Shown here one piece after another: positions 53,732 through 62,990 of a stretch of 64,000 bases of DNA (position 1 is the stretch's first letter; every line of letters starts with the position of its first letter). Position numbers and translations under genes: made by a program. This DNA is from CAVRUD01 sp963849635 (GTDB lineage Bacteria > Chloroflexota > Chloroflexia > Thermomicrobiales > UBA6265): NCBI GenBank assembly GCA_963849635.1, contig CAWKIA010000032.1, positions 232,617-296,616 of the forward strand, written 5' to 3'. The notes below the pieces were generated by a model that saw only the letters and a list, made by a program, of their open reading frames with translations, did not search any database and was not told the DNA's origin.

Positions 53732-54878
53732 ATGGGCGCCTCCCCTTCCGTCGTCAAGATGGTCGCACAGCGACGACCACCAAACCGGCACCATCAGCCC
53801 CACCGACCCCCGACCCCGACGCGATCGCCGCCTTCTTCTCTGCCCTCGCCCCCGACCCGGCACCGTCCACGAGATGCGGATCCCCGACCCAAGCGGGGCG
53901 GTCCCGCCGGTCTCTGGCGTCGCGAGCGGCTACTTCGACAACCCGGCCTCGTTCGCCCAGGCGGCGCGGCGGCATCGCCGGCGACGACGCGGACGCGGTG
54001 TACGTGACCATCAACCCGACGATCCCGGACCTGATCGCCCGCGCGCACAACCGGCTCAAAGACGCGCAAGCCCACGACCACCACGGACGAGCAGATCATC
54101 GCGTGCCGCCACCTCTTGATCGACGTCGACCCGGTCTACGCTGCGAAGACGCCGTCCGGGATCAGCGCCTCGCGCGAGGAGCGCCGACGTGCGCTGGCCA
54201 AGCGCGACGACATCCTCGCGTTCCTGACGGAGACTCTGGGCTTCGGCGAACCGCTCTACGTCGGGTCCTCCGGCAACGGCGGCACGCATCCTCTTCCGAT
54301 TCGACGAGCCGGATGACCGAGGAGACCGAAGACCTCGTGCGGTCGTGCCTCGCCGCCCTCCATGCCCTCTTCTCCGACGCCGGCGCCAAGGTCGATACGA
54401 CCACCTACAACCCCAGCCGCCTGATGAAGATCCCCGGCACGATCGCGGCCAAAGGCGACCACGTCCCCGGCCGGCCGCACCGGCGGGCCGGGGGGCGCAT
54501 CAATCGGGAGGCGACCCCGGTGTCATCCGACCAGCTTCGCGCCTTGGCCGCCCTCGCCCCAGGTCCAGAGCAGAAGCAGCAACCACCGTCAAGCGGGACC
54601 ATTGGCTCATCGGCCGGAGCCCGGTCGTGGGATATCCGCGATGTGCTGGGGACAGCGGCGTTGGCTTCACCGAGAAGCAGCGGGGCGGCTCGACGATCTT
54701 CGAGCTCGACCGGTGCCTCACCAGTGATGACCACACCGACGGCGCCTGCGTCATCGAGCGTCCCGACGGGATGCTCCTGTACGTCTGCCATCACAACCGC
54801 TGTCAGGGCAAGACCTGGCACGACGCGAAGACGGCGCTCCGGATCCCGGAGCCTGCCGGGAGCGGTGCGGGCAAATAA
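53732..54878 (+). pseudogene. Primase-polymerase (archaeo-eukaryotic type) of a mobile replicon, several frameshifts
   Basis: Pieces in three frames give a primase-like protein: PDPDAIAAFFSALAPDP, YVTINPTIPDLIARAHNRLK, then LLIDVDPVYAAKTPSGISAS (the DxD catalytic pair of the prim-pol domain), SSGNGGTHLLFRFDEP, KVDTTTYNPSRLMKIPGTIA with the downstream catalytic acidic residue, and a C-terminal zinc/recognition part FELDRCLTSDDHTDGACVIE and YVCHHNRCQGKTWHD. Breaks lie near 53790, 53950, 54060, 54290, 54560 and 54620. It would lay primers and replicate the element. Co-directional with the DUF3987 gene. Confidence 0.72.
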
Positions 54879-54887
54879 CGACGGAAC

Positions 54888-56481
54888 ATGCGGGTGCCAA
54901 AAGTGACAAAAGCGCTTTTGTCACCTCTGGCACCGGCACAAGGACGGCGAAACCGCATGAATCTTGGCGAGCGCCGCAGCCATTGCCGCCCGAAACGCCG
55001 CCCGTCCCGACGCTCCCCGTGGCGATGGTGCCCGGCCGCTCCGTGCGTGGGTCGTCGATCTGGCCGACCTGGCGAAGCTTCCCGGTCGAGATGGTCGCCG
55101 CGCCGGCGGTCGCCGCCGCCGGGGCGGTCGTCGGCCGGAACCTGGGCATCCGGCCCGGGCGGTTCGACGACTTCGTCACCGTGCCGAACTTCTGGGGGGC
55201 GATCATCGCCCGGCCCGGCTGGATGAAGAGCGCCGCCGTCAAGGAGGGGTTCCGCCCGCTCGGCAGGCTCGTCGCGACCGCCATTGAGGCGTTCAAGGAG
55301 GCCGAGGAGGACGCCGCCGTCACCCGCGAGCGGATCGCGGCAGAGATCGAGGCGATCAAGGCCCGGATGCGGGAGGCGGCCAAGAAGGGGCGCGACCTGG
55401 CCGACCTGGAGGCCGAGTTGCGAGCCAAGCGGGAGGAACTCCGGGCGGCGACGCCCAAAGAGCGCCGCTACCTCACCCACGACGCCACCGTCGAGAAGCT
55501 GGGCGAACTGCTGCGGGACAACCCGCGCGGGCTGCTGATCCTGCGCGACGAACTGTCCGGGTGGATGCGGAACCTGGACAAGGCCGGCCGGGAGGGGGAC
55601 CGCGAGTTCTTCCTCGAGGCGTGGAACGGGACCGGGTCGTTCACCACCGACCGCATCGGCCGGGGCACGATCCACATCCCCGCCCTGACGCTGTCGGTCT
55701 TCGGCGGCATCCAGCCCGGCAAGCTGCGGCCCCTGATCGCCTCGGCGGTCGACGGCGGCGCCGGGGACGACGGGCTGCTCCAGCGGCTGCAGCTCACCGT
55801 CTGGCCGGACCGCCTGCCGCCGTGGAAGAAGCCGGAGCGGTGGCCCGACGCCGCCGCCCGGGATCAGGCGTACGGCGATCTACGCGGCCCTCGACGCGAT
55901 GACGCCGTCGCGGTGCGGCGCCGCCACCGACGCCGACATCCCGTACCTGACGTTCACCCCGGCGGCGCAGGCCGTCGCGACGAGTGGCGCGACGAGTTGG
56001 AGCACCGGCTGCGCTCGGACGAACTCGACCACGCCCCCGCCTTTGCCTCGCACCTGGCCAAGTACCGATCGCTGATGCCCGAGCTGGCGCTCATCTTCCA
56101 CCTGATCGATGTCGCCGCCGGCACACCGGAGTGTACGCGCGGAGCCGTCGGCGAAGGAAGCGGCGGCTGGCCGCCGCCTGGTGCGAGTTCCTGGAGGCCC
56201 ACGCCCGGAAGCTCTACGCCGTGGAACTGGAACGCGGCGCCTCGGCGGCCCACGCGCTGGCGGACAAGATCGAGGCCGGGGCGGTGATCGACGGGCAGGC
56301 GGTGCGCGAGATGTACCGAAATCAGTGGACCGGGCTCTCGACTCCTGACGCGGTGGCCGCGGGACTGTCGGTCCTTGCCGACCTTGGGTGGGTGCGGGTT
56401 GAGCCCGTCTCTACCGGCGGCCGCTCTGGCCAAGTCATCCGATTGCACTCCGACCTGCGGGAGGTAGACAGCGATGCCTAG
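54888..56481 (+). pseudogene. DUF3987 helicase-like protein of a mobile replicon, several frameshifts
   Basis: About 530 residues rebuilt from two or three frames. Diagnostic DUF3987 stretches: WVVDLADLAKLPVEMVAAPA, LGIRPGRFDDFVTVPNFWGA, IARPGWMKSAAVKEGFRPLG (Walker A-like region), LLILRDELSGWMRNLDKAGR (Walker B), FLEAWNGTGSFTTDRIGRGT and LTLSVFGGIQPGKLRPLI. A coiled-coil insertion (residues about 115-165) is rich in Glu, Arg and Lys. Indels lie near 55045, 55080, 55880 and 56130. Phage or plasmid primase-helicase pairs with this domain drive replication. The C-terminal WH part (LSVLADLGWVRVEPVSTGGR) is intact. Confidence 0.8.
54903..54924. repeat. 22-bp perfect palindrome at the start of the DUF3987 gene
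   Basis: Arms GTGACAAAAGC and GCTTTTGTCAC, directly joined, 15 bases into the reading frame. A longer relative stands at 56527. Confidence 0.7.
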
Positions 56482-56686
56482 GTTCACTTCGCGCTGGCTG
56501 ATACCCGCCAAATCGTACGGCGATGGCACTGACGAAACTGACGGAAGCCCTTCTGTCAGTTTCGTCAGTGAGCTAACGGGCCAACAAGAGCATGATGAAA
56601 TTGGTCCGAACGTCGTCGGCACCCACGCCCCGCCGATCGGCTGCATCGGCATCGCGGTTCGCCTGCCCGGTGCTCGGTCCGTGTGA
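56474..56686 (+). CDS. Small protein, or displaced C-terminus of the DUF3987 protein
   Basis: A 70-residue frame overlapping the end of the DUF3987 gene. It carries GDGTDETDGSPSVSFVSELT, a tail I have seen in DUF3987 proteins, so it is more likely the shifted C-terminus than a separate gene. Confidence 0.4.
   Translation: MPRFTSRWLIPAKSYGDGTDETDGSPSVSFVSELTGQQEHDEIGPNVVGTHAPPIGCIGIAVRLPGARSV
56527..56570. repeat. 44-base inverted repeat inside the DUF3987 tail
   Basis: 21-bp arms (56527-56547 and 56550-56570) with one mismatch and a two-base spacer, built from the word TGACGAAACTGAC. It encodes the TDETDGSPSVSFVS stretch. Confidence 0.7.
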
Positions 56687-56803
56687 CCGTCATGTTGCCG
56701 GCCGTCCCTGTCTGATCGCCCAATCCCGGGAGCTAGCCGTATGACCACGGAGCGCACCGCTCAACCCCTCGCCACTCGACAGAAAGCCAGGAGTAGTTAG
56801 CCG

Positions 56804-57196
56804 ATGCCTACCGATCACCCGCCTCGCTGCCAAGCCACCAACCTAGCAGGCAAGCCGTGCTCGGCGCAGGTTTGGCGAGACGGCTTCTGCCGGTGGCATC
56901 ACCCGGAACTCGCCGATGATCGCCGGTCCTGGAGTGCCAAGGGTGGCGCTAGCCGCAGCAATTCGGCGCGTGCTCGGAAGAAGCTTTCTGGCGACATGAA
57001 GGACCTGGCCGGGGTCAAGGCGATGCTCCTGGAGGGCATGGAGCAGACCAAGGCCGGCGAGATGGAGCCGAACATTTTGACTGCATTGTCCACCGCCGCG
57101 CGGGCCGTGGTGGCCGTCTCCGGCGCTGGCGAGATCGAAGAACGCCTCGCGGCGCTAGAGCGGGCCTCCGGGCTCGGTGGGAGGAACCTGGCATGA
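56804..57196 (+). CDS. Small zinc-knuckle protein
   Basis: A 130-residue protein. The N-terminus has a Cys4/His2 cluster (CQATNLAGKPCSAQ, then WRDGFCRWHHPEL) that should bind one Zn2+, followed by a helical part (KKLSGDMKDLAGVKAMLLEG). AGGAG nine bases before the ATG. Such proteins lie beside replication or packaging genes in phages and integrative elements. Overlaps the next gene by four bases (ATGA). Confidence 0.72.
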   Translation: MPTDHPPRCQATNLAGKPCSAQVWRDGFCRWHHPELADDRRSWSAKGGASRSNSARARKKLSGDMKDLAGVKAMLLEGMEQTKAGEMEPNILTALSTAARAVVAVSGAGEIEERLAALERASGLGGRNLA

Positions 57197-57399
57197 CACA
57201 CAACTTCGGAGGCCGCATCGAACGACTCGAGACCATGGTCCGCGTCGTCGGCTGTGCCACATGCCGTCGCTGGGATCACACCGTCATCAAAGATGAACAG
57301 GGCGCAGTAAGCCGGCCGGAGACGTGCCCGGCCTGCGGTCGCCGAGTTCCATATCGACTCGTCGTGGAATTGCATGGCGTTGACCTCGATTCGGTCTGA
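57193..57399 (+). CDS. Small zinc-ribbon protein
   Basis: A 68-residue protein with CATCRRWDH and CPACGRRV (two C-x2-C knuckles). The N-terminus GGRIERLETMVRVVG is helical. It starts inside the stop of the preceding gene. Confidence 0.68.
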   Translation: MTHNFGGRIERLETMVRVVGCATCRRWDHTVIKDEQGAVSRPETCPACGRRVPYRLVVELHGVDLDSV

Positions 57400-57412
57400 G
57401 GAGGATGAAGAG

Positions 57413-57673
57413 ATGAGCACATCGGCGCGGCGCCGACTTGATCGGCTGGAGCGCGCGGTCGGAGTTCCTGACATTGATCGACTCGACATCTAGCCACTCA
57501 TTGACCGCATAGCCCGAGAACTCGGCGTCTCGACGGAGCGGGTCAAGGTTGAGATGGACGATTTCCGGTGCACATGTGAGGCCGCCGGGGTCCGCACCGT
57601 AGACGGGGCCATCGCGCTCGTCGCTGGCGAACTCGAGGTCCCGCTGAATGTGTGCGCCGCGAGGTCGAATTGA
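57413..57673 (+). pseudogene. Small helical protein with in-frame TAG
   Basis: ATG at 57413 gives MSTSARRRLDRLERAVGVPD; TAG at 57491 interrupts a frame that otherwise continues IDRIARELGVSTERVKVEMD to TGA at 57671. A CAG-to-TAG change would restore an 86-residue protein. The start LDRLExxxxV repeats in the next genes. Confidence 0.45.
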
Positions 57674-57705
57674 TGCTCAGCGATATCGGGTAGGGAGGGA
57701 TACTC

Positions 57706-57900
57706 ATGCACATGTCGACACGTTCGCGTCTCGATCGGATTGAGGAAGCGATGCGACTAAAGGATACAGCGGCATCGTCGTGGTCTATCAGGATATCGAC
57801 GAGCCGAGGTGTTCCGCGATGCCGCCGGCGCCTGCGTACGGCGAAGGACGATGACGGAGAGATGCGGGACGGCAACGGAGAGGGGTCCACGCTGAATTGA
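57706..57900 (+). CDS. Small hypothetical protein
   Basis: MSTRSRLDRIEEAMRLKDTA resembles the start of the previous gene. After about residue 25 another frame (VVYQDIDEPRCFRDAAGACV) looks more natural, so an indel near 57778 is probable. Confidence 0.4.
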   Translation: MHMSTRSRLDRIEEAMRLKDTAASSWSIRISTSRGVPRCRRRLRTAKDDDGEMRDGNGEGSTLN

Positions 57901-57961
57901 TGATCACTGTCGTGTACCGAAACGATTACGTCAGGACCGCCTAGAGGAGCAGCAGAAAGCC

Positions 57962-58380
57962 ATGGACAAGAAGCAACAATTTGCCGTGAACGACAAAGGC
58001 GTGCGCTTGGCGCGTCTGGAGGCCACCGTGAGCGCCTACGACCAGATCACCGCATTGGCACAGCAGCGTGCCAGGGAGACGGGTCGGACCAAGGAACAGG
58101 CGTTCACCGAGATCCTGGACATCGACCCCGCGTTGCGTAACGGCTCGCCGAAGAGCGGCGGATCGCCGCGGCGCCGCGAGCCGAACCCGCGACGACGAGG
58201 CCGGCAAGCGGTTCGCCGACTTGATCATTCGCCGGGACGCCCGCCTGCTGCAACTGGCCGACCCGGCGTTGAGCGAGGCGCAGGCGTTCACCCAGGCGCT
58301 GGCCCAGGCGGGGCCGGCGACCCGCGACCTCTTAGCGGGCCGGCGTGACGACCGGGCGGCGGGGCAAGGGCGGGGCGTAT
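57962..58380 (+). pseudogene. Hypothetical helical protein (one frameshift)
   Basis: MDKKQQFAVNDKGVRLARLE, VSAYDQITALAQQRARETGR, FTEILDIDPALR; after an indel near 58145 DDEAGKRFADLIIRRDARLL and LSEAQAFTQALAQAGPAT follow. The second half resembles the capsid-scaffold or 'phage protease-associated' helical proteins only loosely, so function is not assigned. The end is uncertain. Confidence 0.5.
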
Positions 58381-58388
58381 GCCCGCCC

Positions 58389-58480
58389 CGCGCATGGCGA
58401 CCACGGCAGCCGTTAGATGACGGGTACGGCCGCGGCCGGAGCCACCGCCCTGGCGCTCGACCGCGGGCGAGGGAATGGTC
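58389..58480. repeat. Direct repeat copy 1 (partner at 63662)
   Basis: 36 identical bases (58389-58424 and 63662-63697, including GACCACGGCAGCCGTTAGA) followed by 18 more identical bases (GCGGCCGGAGCCACCGCC) and diverging sequence. In copy 1 the downstream continuation (CTGGAGGCGCTCAGGGC) is displaced to 58868, with the HTH gene in between. Confidence 0.75.
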
Positions 58481-58583
58481 CGTTCGTAGCCGGTAACGAT
58501 CCCGTAGTGTCCGGCGGCGCCAACCAGCATCGCCGCCACCAGCGGGACCACGCTCTCCGGCAACGCGTCCACGATGGCGTGCA

Positions 58584-58792
58584 TCAGTTCCGCTCACGCG
58601 CCGTGTCGGCGCCGGCGGGGTTCGCCATCAGCGCCCACAACTGTTTCTGGTAGAACCTCCGCGGCTTCTTGGCCCCGGTCAGCCAGGAGGACACGGTCGA
58701 TTGTGATGCGTTGAGCGCCCTGGCGAAGTCGTCCGGCTCCAGCCTTTGCGCTCGATGAACAGGCGCAGCGCCTCGATTGCGATCGGATCCAA
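58584..58792 (-). pseudogene. Cro/CI-type HTH protein (one frameshift)
   Basis: TTG at 58792 preceded by AGGAGG gives MDPIAIEALRLFIERKG; after an indel near 58738 DDFARALNASQSTVSSWLTG AKKPRRF follows, a helix-turn-helix with the recognition helix QSTVSSWLTG. About 70 residues. It lies inside the displaced repeat and points left, so it could be the element's repressor. Confidence 0.6.
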
Positions 58793-58867
58793 CGGTAGCC
58801 TCCTGCAGGAAGATCATGGACGCGGCGCATGGTCGAAAGCCATTATCGACCGCCGGGAGGGGACGCC

Positions 58868-58935
58868 CTGGAGGCGCTCAGGGCGCCGTCATTTGCCCCA
58901 GGACGCGGGAGGCGCTGCCATGCCCCTTGAGCGGC
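58868..58935. repeat. Displaced continuation of repeat copy 1
   Basis: CTGGAGGCGCTCAGGGC then ATTTGCC-CAGGAC matches 63753-63790. The remnant would encode a CHRTG-like start (VICPRTRE) of the secreted family seen at 63750. Confidence 0.5.
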
Positions 58936-58957
58936 AGGAGAGGCGGCAACTTCCTGG

Positions 58958-59268
58958 TCATGAATCGGCAGTCGGCACAGTTTCGGTCGCGAAGTCGTAT
59001 CCGCATCTCGTGCACACGAGAACTCCCATCCGCTTCGTCTCTCCGCAGACCGGGCAGTCGGGTACGTCGGCCTCGTCAGAATCACCGAGATGCCCACCAC
59101 GGCAGCGAAGGGCAAACCAGACGCTCGCAAGGGCGGTGACGATCCAGAGCGCCCCAAATCGTCGCTCGCCAGCGCAGCGGGTTCACCGTAGATTCCTCCC
59201 GTTCGCGTCGGTTGCTTTTTCGATGATGTCTCGACCGCTTTGCTGACGAGGTCGTTCCATATCGGCAA
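58958..59268 (-). pseudogene. Small membrane/zinc-ribbon protein (one frameshift)
   Basis: MPIWNDLVSKAVETSSKK from TTG at 59268, then after an indel near 59190 WIVTALASVWFAL (short hydrophobic segment) and a zinc ribbon CPVCGETKRMGVLVCTRCGY ending TGA at 58958. About 100 residues. Related in plan to the next gene. Confidence 0.5.
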
Positions 59269-59276
59269 CCCCCTGG

Positions 59277-59661
59277 TCAGGGGTTTTTAGGCAACAGCGC
59301 CCCGCAGGATGTGCACGTCACCCGAAACTTCCTGTTCGATAGTCCACATCTGGGGCAGATGCGCCGATCCGCTGGGTGCCCCATCCGAATGGAGAATGGC
59401 CCGGGTGACTTCGGTGATTTTGTCACTGGCCGAGAACTGCGTTCGATTCGGTGCTCCTGTTTTCAGGCGAGAAGCTGAACCGCCAGCGCCAGGGTGAAGA
59501 TGCCCGCGATGACCTCCAAGGCAATGAGGACATAGAGCGTGCTGTTGTCCGAGACGATGACGACGGCATCGCCGATCACCCGGCCAGCTCCCAGGAAGAC
59601 GAAGCCCCCACCCGTGGGCGAGGAGGTTCGCAATGACGGCGAGCCACCCGGTGACCTTCAT
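59277..59661 (-). pseudogene. Small membrane protein plus zinc ribbon (frameshifted)
   Basis: ATG at 59661: MKVTGWLAVIANLLAHGWG; another frame continues FVFLGAGRVIGDAVVIVSDN, LIALEVIAGIFTLALAVQLL (hydrophobic). Near 59340 CPRCGLSNRKFRVTCTSCG completes a zinc ribbon ending TGA at 59277. The loss of frame between the two parts leaves open whether this is one gene or two. Confidence 0.45.
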
Positions 59662-59689
59662 TTCGGCCCCCTCCGCGACTCTGCGGACT

Positions 59690-59848
59690 ATTAAAAGTGG
59701 CTCGAAGACAAGTGTCCATGCGGATGCGTGTTGGCAACTCCAGAACGAAGTCACCGCCGCTTAGCGATTGCGCCGATACACTGGGTCCCTGGGTCATAAC
59801 GGCAAATACGAATATCATCTGAGAAACAGCGACCAACGTCCGCATCAT
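59690..59848 (-). CDS. Small secreted peptide-like protein
   Basis: MMRTLVAVSQMIFVFAVMTQ with cleavage at VSA-QS, then a short acidic mature part. The frame runs on into the MKVTG gene in another phase, so the end is uncertain. Confidence 0.3.
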
Positions 59849-60494
59849 CGTTGAGTCCCTCCGTCTACTGTTCCTTTGGGCGATTCAATTTTCTCCGCAT
59901 CTAAATGCGGATTATTGCAGATTCCCCATCTCAAGAATGAAATGGACAACAGCCGGCATCGCCAATCCTGCGCAATCCCTCCTGCTCCGCGGCAGCAAAT
60001 GGCGCCAATGGGCAGGACGGGGTTTCCGGACAACGCGTCAAATGACTTCTACCCCATCCATGTCCGGCGCATGTGTCGATCGGCGCCGAGCGCAGTCGTC
60101 CCATTGGTGGCGAAACGGGCGCCACGGTGCGCAGGGCCGCCAGCGTCACGGCCTGGATCGATAAGGTCGGCAACCGGCACCCTGCCCGATCGCCGCGAGA
60201 AGCCGCGAACCCTGTCCACGCTCTCCATCCGCGGCTGGCGTAGACGGGCTTGGACGGGTGCCCCATAGGGCTATACTAGGGACATCCAAAAGTACCGGTT
60301 GGCCGATCCCAGGTGCCGATCCCGACGCTTCGGGCCGACGCTTCCCGACGGCGGCGTGCCGTCGGACGCACGGGAGAACGTTGCCATGCTCTGGAAGGAG
60401 CCGCGCCCGATTGCTCCCCCAATTCCGCCGGCCGTCGGCGGGATGACGTGTGCCGGGCCGCGCGGAAGCGTCGCCGTCAGTGAAGGAGTTGCCC
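59849..60494. other. Stretch without recognised gene
   Basis: About 650 bases; open frames on both strands have no natural composition. Possible remnants only. Confidence 0.4.
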
Positions 60495-61122
60495 GTGGAT
60501 GCCGACCGCTTTGACCGCCTGACCCGCGCGCTCGGCCCGCGCCGCACCCGCCGGGAAGGTGGTCGCGGCGCTCACGGCCGCGGCCGTCGGGATCAAGCGC
60601 TCGACGCATGGGGCCACGGCCAGCGCCACAAGGTAACGGTCTGCCACAACGGGGGTCCGGTTACCGTCAGCGAATCAGCGCTCGATGCCCACCTTCGTCA
60701 CGGCGACACCACCCTGCAAGACGAAGCTGTGCCGACGATGAGTGCGGCAAGGTCAACGACGGGTGCGGCGGCACCCTGGGCTGTCCGCGGTGCCCGACCG
60801 CGTGCACGGCGACCGACCACAAACCCTGCGTATCCCTATGAGATCACCGGGGAGATCTGCGACGTCCGCGACAGCGTCACCGGGCGGCGGCCGGAAACGC
60901 CACTGCACGTGCGGGTGCCCCGATGGGTGGCGCACTGCGCGAGCACGAACAGCTACACGAAGGCGGGTTTCGTCACGGCGTCGTGCTGCCCCGATGCGAC
61001 CTGCGTATATGGCTTCGGCGAGCATCGGGCTCGTTGGTTCCGTCTGCTGCAACGCCGCGCTCGAATTCGTCCTCGGCAACAACAGTTTCGGTACGCCTTC
61101 TGAGTTCAGGGCGCCTGATTGA
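60495..61122 (+). pseudogene. Cys-rich secreted protein of the RFDxLxRxL family, several frameshifts
   Basis: GTG at 60495 (GAAGGAG upstream) begins MDADRFDRLTRALGPRRTRR, the same kind of leader as at 14657. Pieces in the other frames supply KVTVCHNGGPVTVSESALDA and HLRHGDTTLQD, then ADDECGKVNDGCGGTLGC, CTCGCPDGW, SYTKAGFVTASCCPDATC and CCNAALEFVLGNNSFGTPSE. The mature protein would be secreted and disulfide-rich. Breaks lie near 60560, 60615, 60735, 60830, 60910 and 61030. Confidence 0.6.
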
Positions 61123-61502
61123 TTGTGCCCCAACTGGATGGCCGCATGGTACAGGTGGACTGTGGCGAACATCCCCACCGTGGAACAATGCAACGATCTC
61201 TGCCGCGCTTCGCTTGGCTCCGCGCAGTAGCACACCTCGTCATGACATCCGGCGCAGCGACGGCGTCTCCGTGAGGTGGGCCGATGAGCGCCGCCAATGC
61301 CGAGCCGCGCCAGACGACCAAGTCGTGAGCGTTCTCGGCACGATCTCGGCCAGTGGTACCGGCCTCCTGGAGGCCGCGGTGGTACGCTGGCACAGGAGGA
61401 CATGGTGCTGGCCGCCGACGAGGTCAAAACGCAACACAGCACCCAACAGCGGGCCGGGCACCTCCTTGGGTTCAGCCCGCTGTGCTGATGGTCGGCTATG
61501 AT
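61123..61502. other. Stretch without recognised gene
   Basis: 380 bases with no credible open frame on either strand. Confidence 0.4.
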
Positions 61503-61991
61503 ATGGCTACCGTAACCACCAAAAGCATCAAAAGGCCCCGCGTGATCGCCGTCGACGAGTACATGATGGCCCTGACCGGCCCGCAAGTTCCAGCAGGACA
61601 TCGGCCAAGTACCTGGGCAACCAGGGCTTGACCAACGTGCGCGTGTTCGGCGGCGCCGGTGATCGCGGCGTGGACATCAAGTGCACCGACAGTGACGGAA
61701 TGCAGGTCGCCGTCCAGCGCAAGCGGTACACCAAGAAGGCAGGATTACCCGCCATCCAGTCCTTCAGCGGGTCCAGGCGCATGCACCGCTCCCAGCGGGC
61801 CATTTTTGTGACCACCTCGACCTTTACCGCGCCCGCGATCCGGGACGCCCGCGACCTCGACATCGAGCTGATCAGCGGCGCCGCGCTCGCCGGACTTTGC
61901 TCAGGTGCTGGCACAGCTTGAGGCGGCACGGCAGGACGCGGTACAGCGAGAGGCGGCACGGCAGTACGCGGCAGACGCGAGGCACAGCTAG
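61503..61991 (+). pseudogene. Mrr-like restriction endonuclease domain (frameshifted)
   Basis: Deleting one C from 61580-61582 and one G at 61603-61604 turns the frame into DEYMMALTGRKFQQDIAKYL and NQGLTNVRVFGGAGDRGVDI. The PD-(D/E)xK site is GDRGVDIKCTDSDGMQVAVQ with QRKRYTKK supplying the catalytic Lys. The rest, RAIFVTTSTFTAPAIRDARD and IELISGAAL, is typical Mrr_cat. A further indel near 61895 leads to FAQVLAQLEAARQDAVQREA, a coiled coil. It cleaves DNA, perhaps modified DNA. The repairable homopolymers again point to base-calling errors. Confidence 0.72.
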
Positions 61992-62003
61992 AGGTGGCCG
62001 CTG

Positions 62004-62378
62004 ATGAGGCGAAGAGGCGGAGAAGAGGAGAGGCAGGCGGCAGCGAGACAAGAGGCGGAGCGGTGGGAAGCTGGGCACCACGGCGCTCTTGTCAGTGCAG
62101 CGCAGCGGCAGGAGGCGGAATGGCGGGAAGCCCGCTCGAACGATGAGATTGCCGAACGTGCTTCGGCCAGGGCCACTTCCTTCGAACCTGATCTCACGAT
62201 ACCCTCTAGCGCTTATCAGCATGCAAGAACCCCTCGATGGCATTACTTGGCCGTCGTGTTGATCGCGGTAGGCGTCGTGGCGATCTACTTCGGTATCCGT
62301 GAGGATCAGGATGATGATCCCGCCACTCGGTCGGGTCGCGTGCTGGAGACGCCAACCGTACTCCCCTCGCAGGGCTAG
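62004..62378 (+). CDS. Coiled-coil and single-helix membrane protein, probably the C-terminal part of the Mrr protein
   Basis: EEERQAAARQEAERWEAGHH, QRQEAEWREARSNDEIAERA form a charged coiled coil; WHYLAVVLIAVGVVAIYFGI is one membrane helix followed by an acidic tail. The same repeat style (AARQEA) begins in the preceding Mrr frame, so one long protein with nuclease, coiled coil and membrane anchor is the likely original. Confidence 0.55.
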   Translation: MRRRGGEEERQAAARQEAERWEAGHHGALVSAAQRQEAEWREARSNDEIAERASARATSFEPDLTIPSSAYQHARTPRWHYLAVVLIAVGVVAIYFGIREDQDDDPATRSGRVLETPTVLPSQG

Positions 62379-62980
62379 TGCTCCCGCCGCAAACGATCAC
62401 TGTGGTCCGAGCTGACTGCTGGTCCTTTAATGGCTCAGCCGTCCGCCAGTGCGCGGGCCATCGCGACCGTGGGGGCCGGTACGCGTCTTACCGTGAACGG
62501 ACCGCTGATGAACGTAGTGGACGATACCGGGGCGCCGCCAGTGGTGGTGGCCAGTCCTTGTGCCGAACAACCGACCAAGAGGCGTACCTTGCGATTTCCC
62601 CTGAACAGGGACCTTGACCAGCACCGCGCAGGCAGGTGGCAAGCCGGAAATGATCCGCACGGCGGCGGCGGGTGGCGTGCCGGGAAGCGTTTAGCACAGC
62701 ACAGGCTGGCGGGCTGTCGGAAACAATCCGCGTCACCTTGTCATGGGATGCGGCGCTAAAAGTCCGGCCCTCCGAAGGTGCCCGGATCGTCGCGACAGTT
62801 GAGGCTGGCAGCCGTCTGACCGTGACCGGGCCACCAGTTGAGGTATCACTCGCCAGTGGCAGTGAGCAGACATGGTGGCCCGTCCTTTGTCCCGGCAGTT
62901 ACGGACCAGGAGGCGTACATCGCCGGGCACTGGGTGATTTACCCGAGTGAACACTGGGGGTGTGCGTGACACCCCGAAAG
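62378..62980 (+). pseudogene. Tandem bacterial SH3 (SH3b) domains, frameshifted
   Basis: Two copies of the SH3b pattern are visible: VRPSASARAIATVGAGTRLT VNGP near 62445 and VRPSEGARIVATVEAGSRLT VTGP near 62775, followed in both by TDQEAY at 62578 and 62910 in another frame. SH3b domains bind cell wall or protein peptides outside the cell. They may form the extracellular C-terminus of the preceding membrane protein, but stop codons and shifts leave this open. Confidence 0.5.
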
Positions 62981-62990
62981 GCACGGTGCA

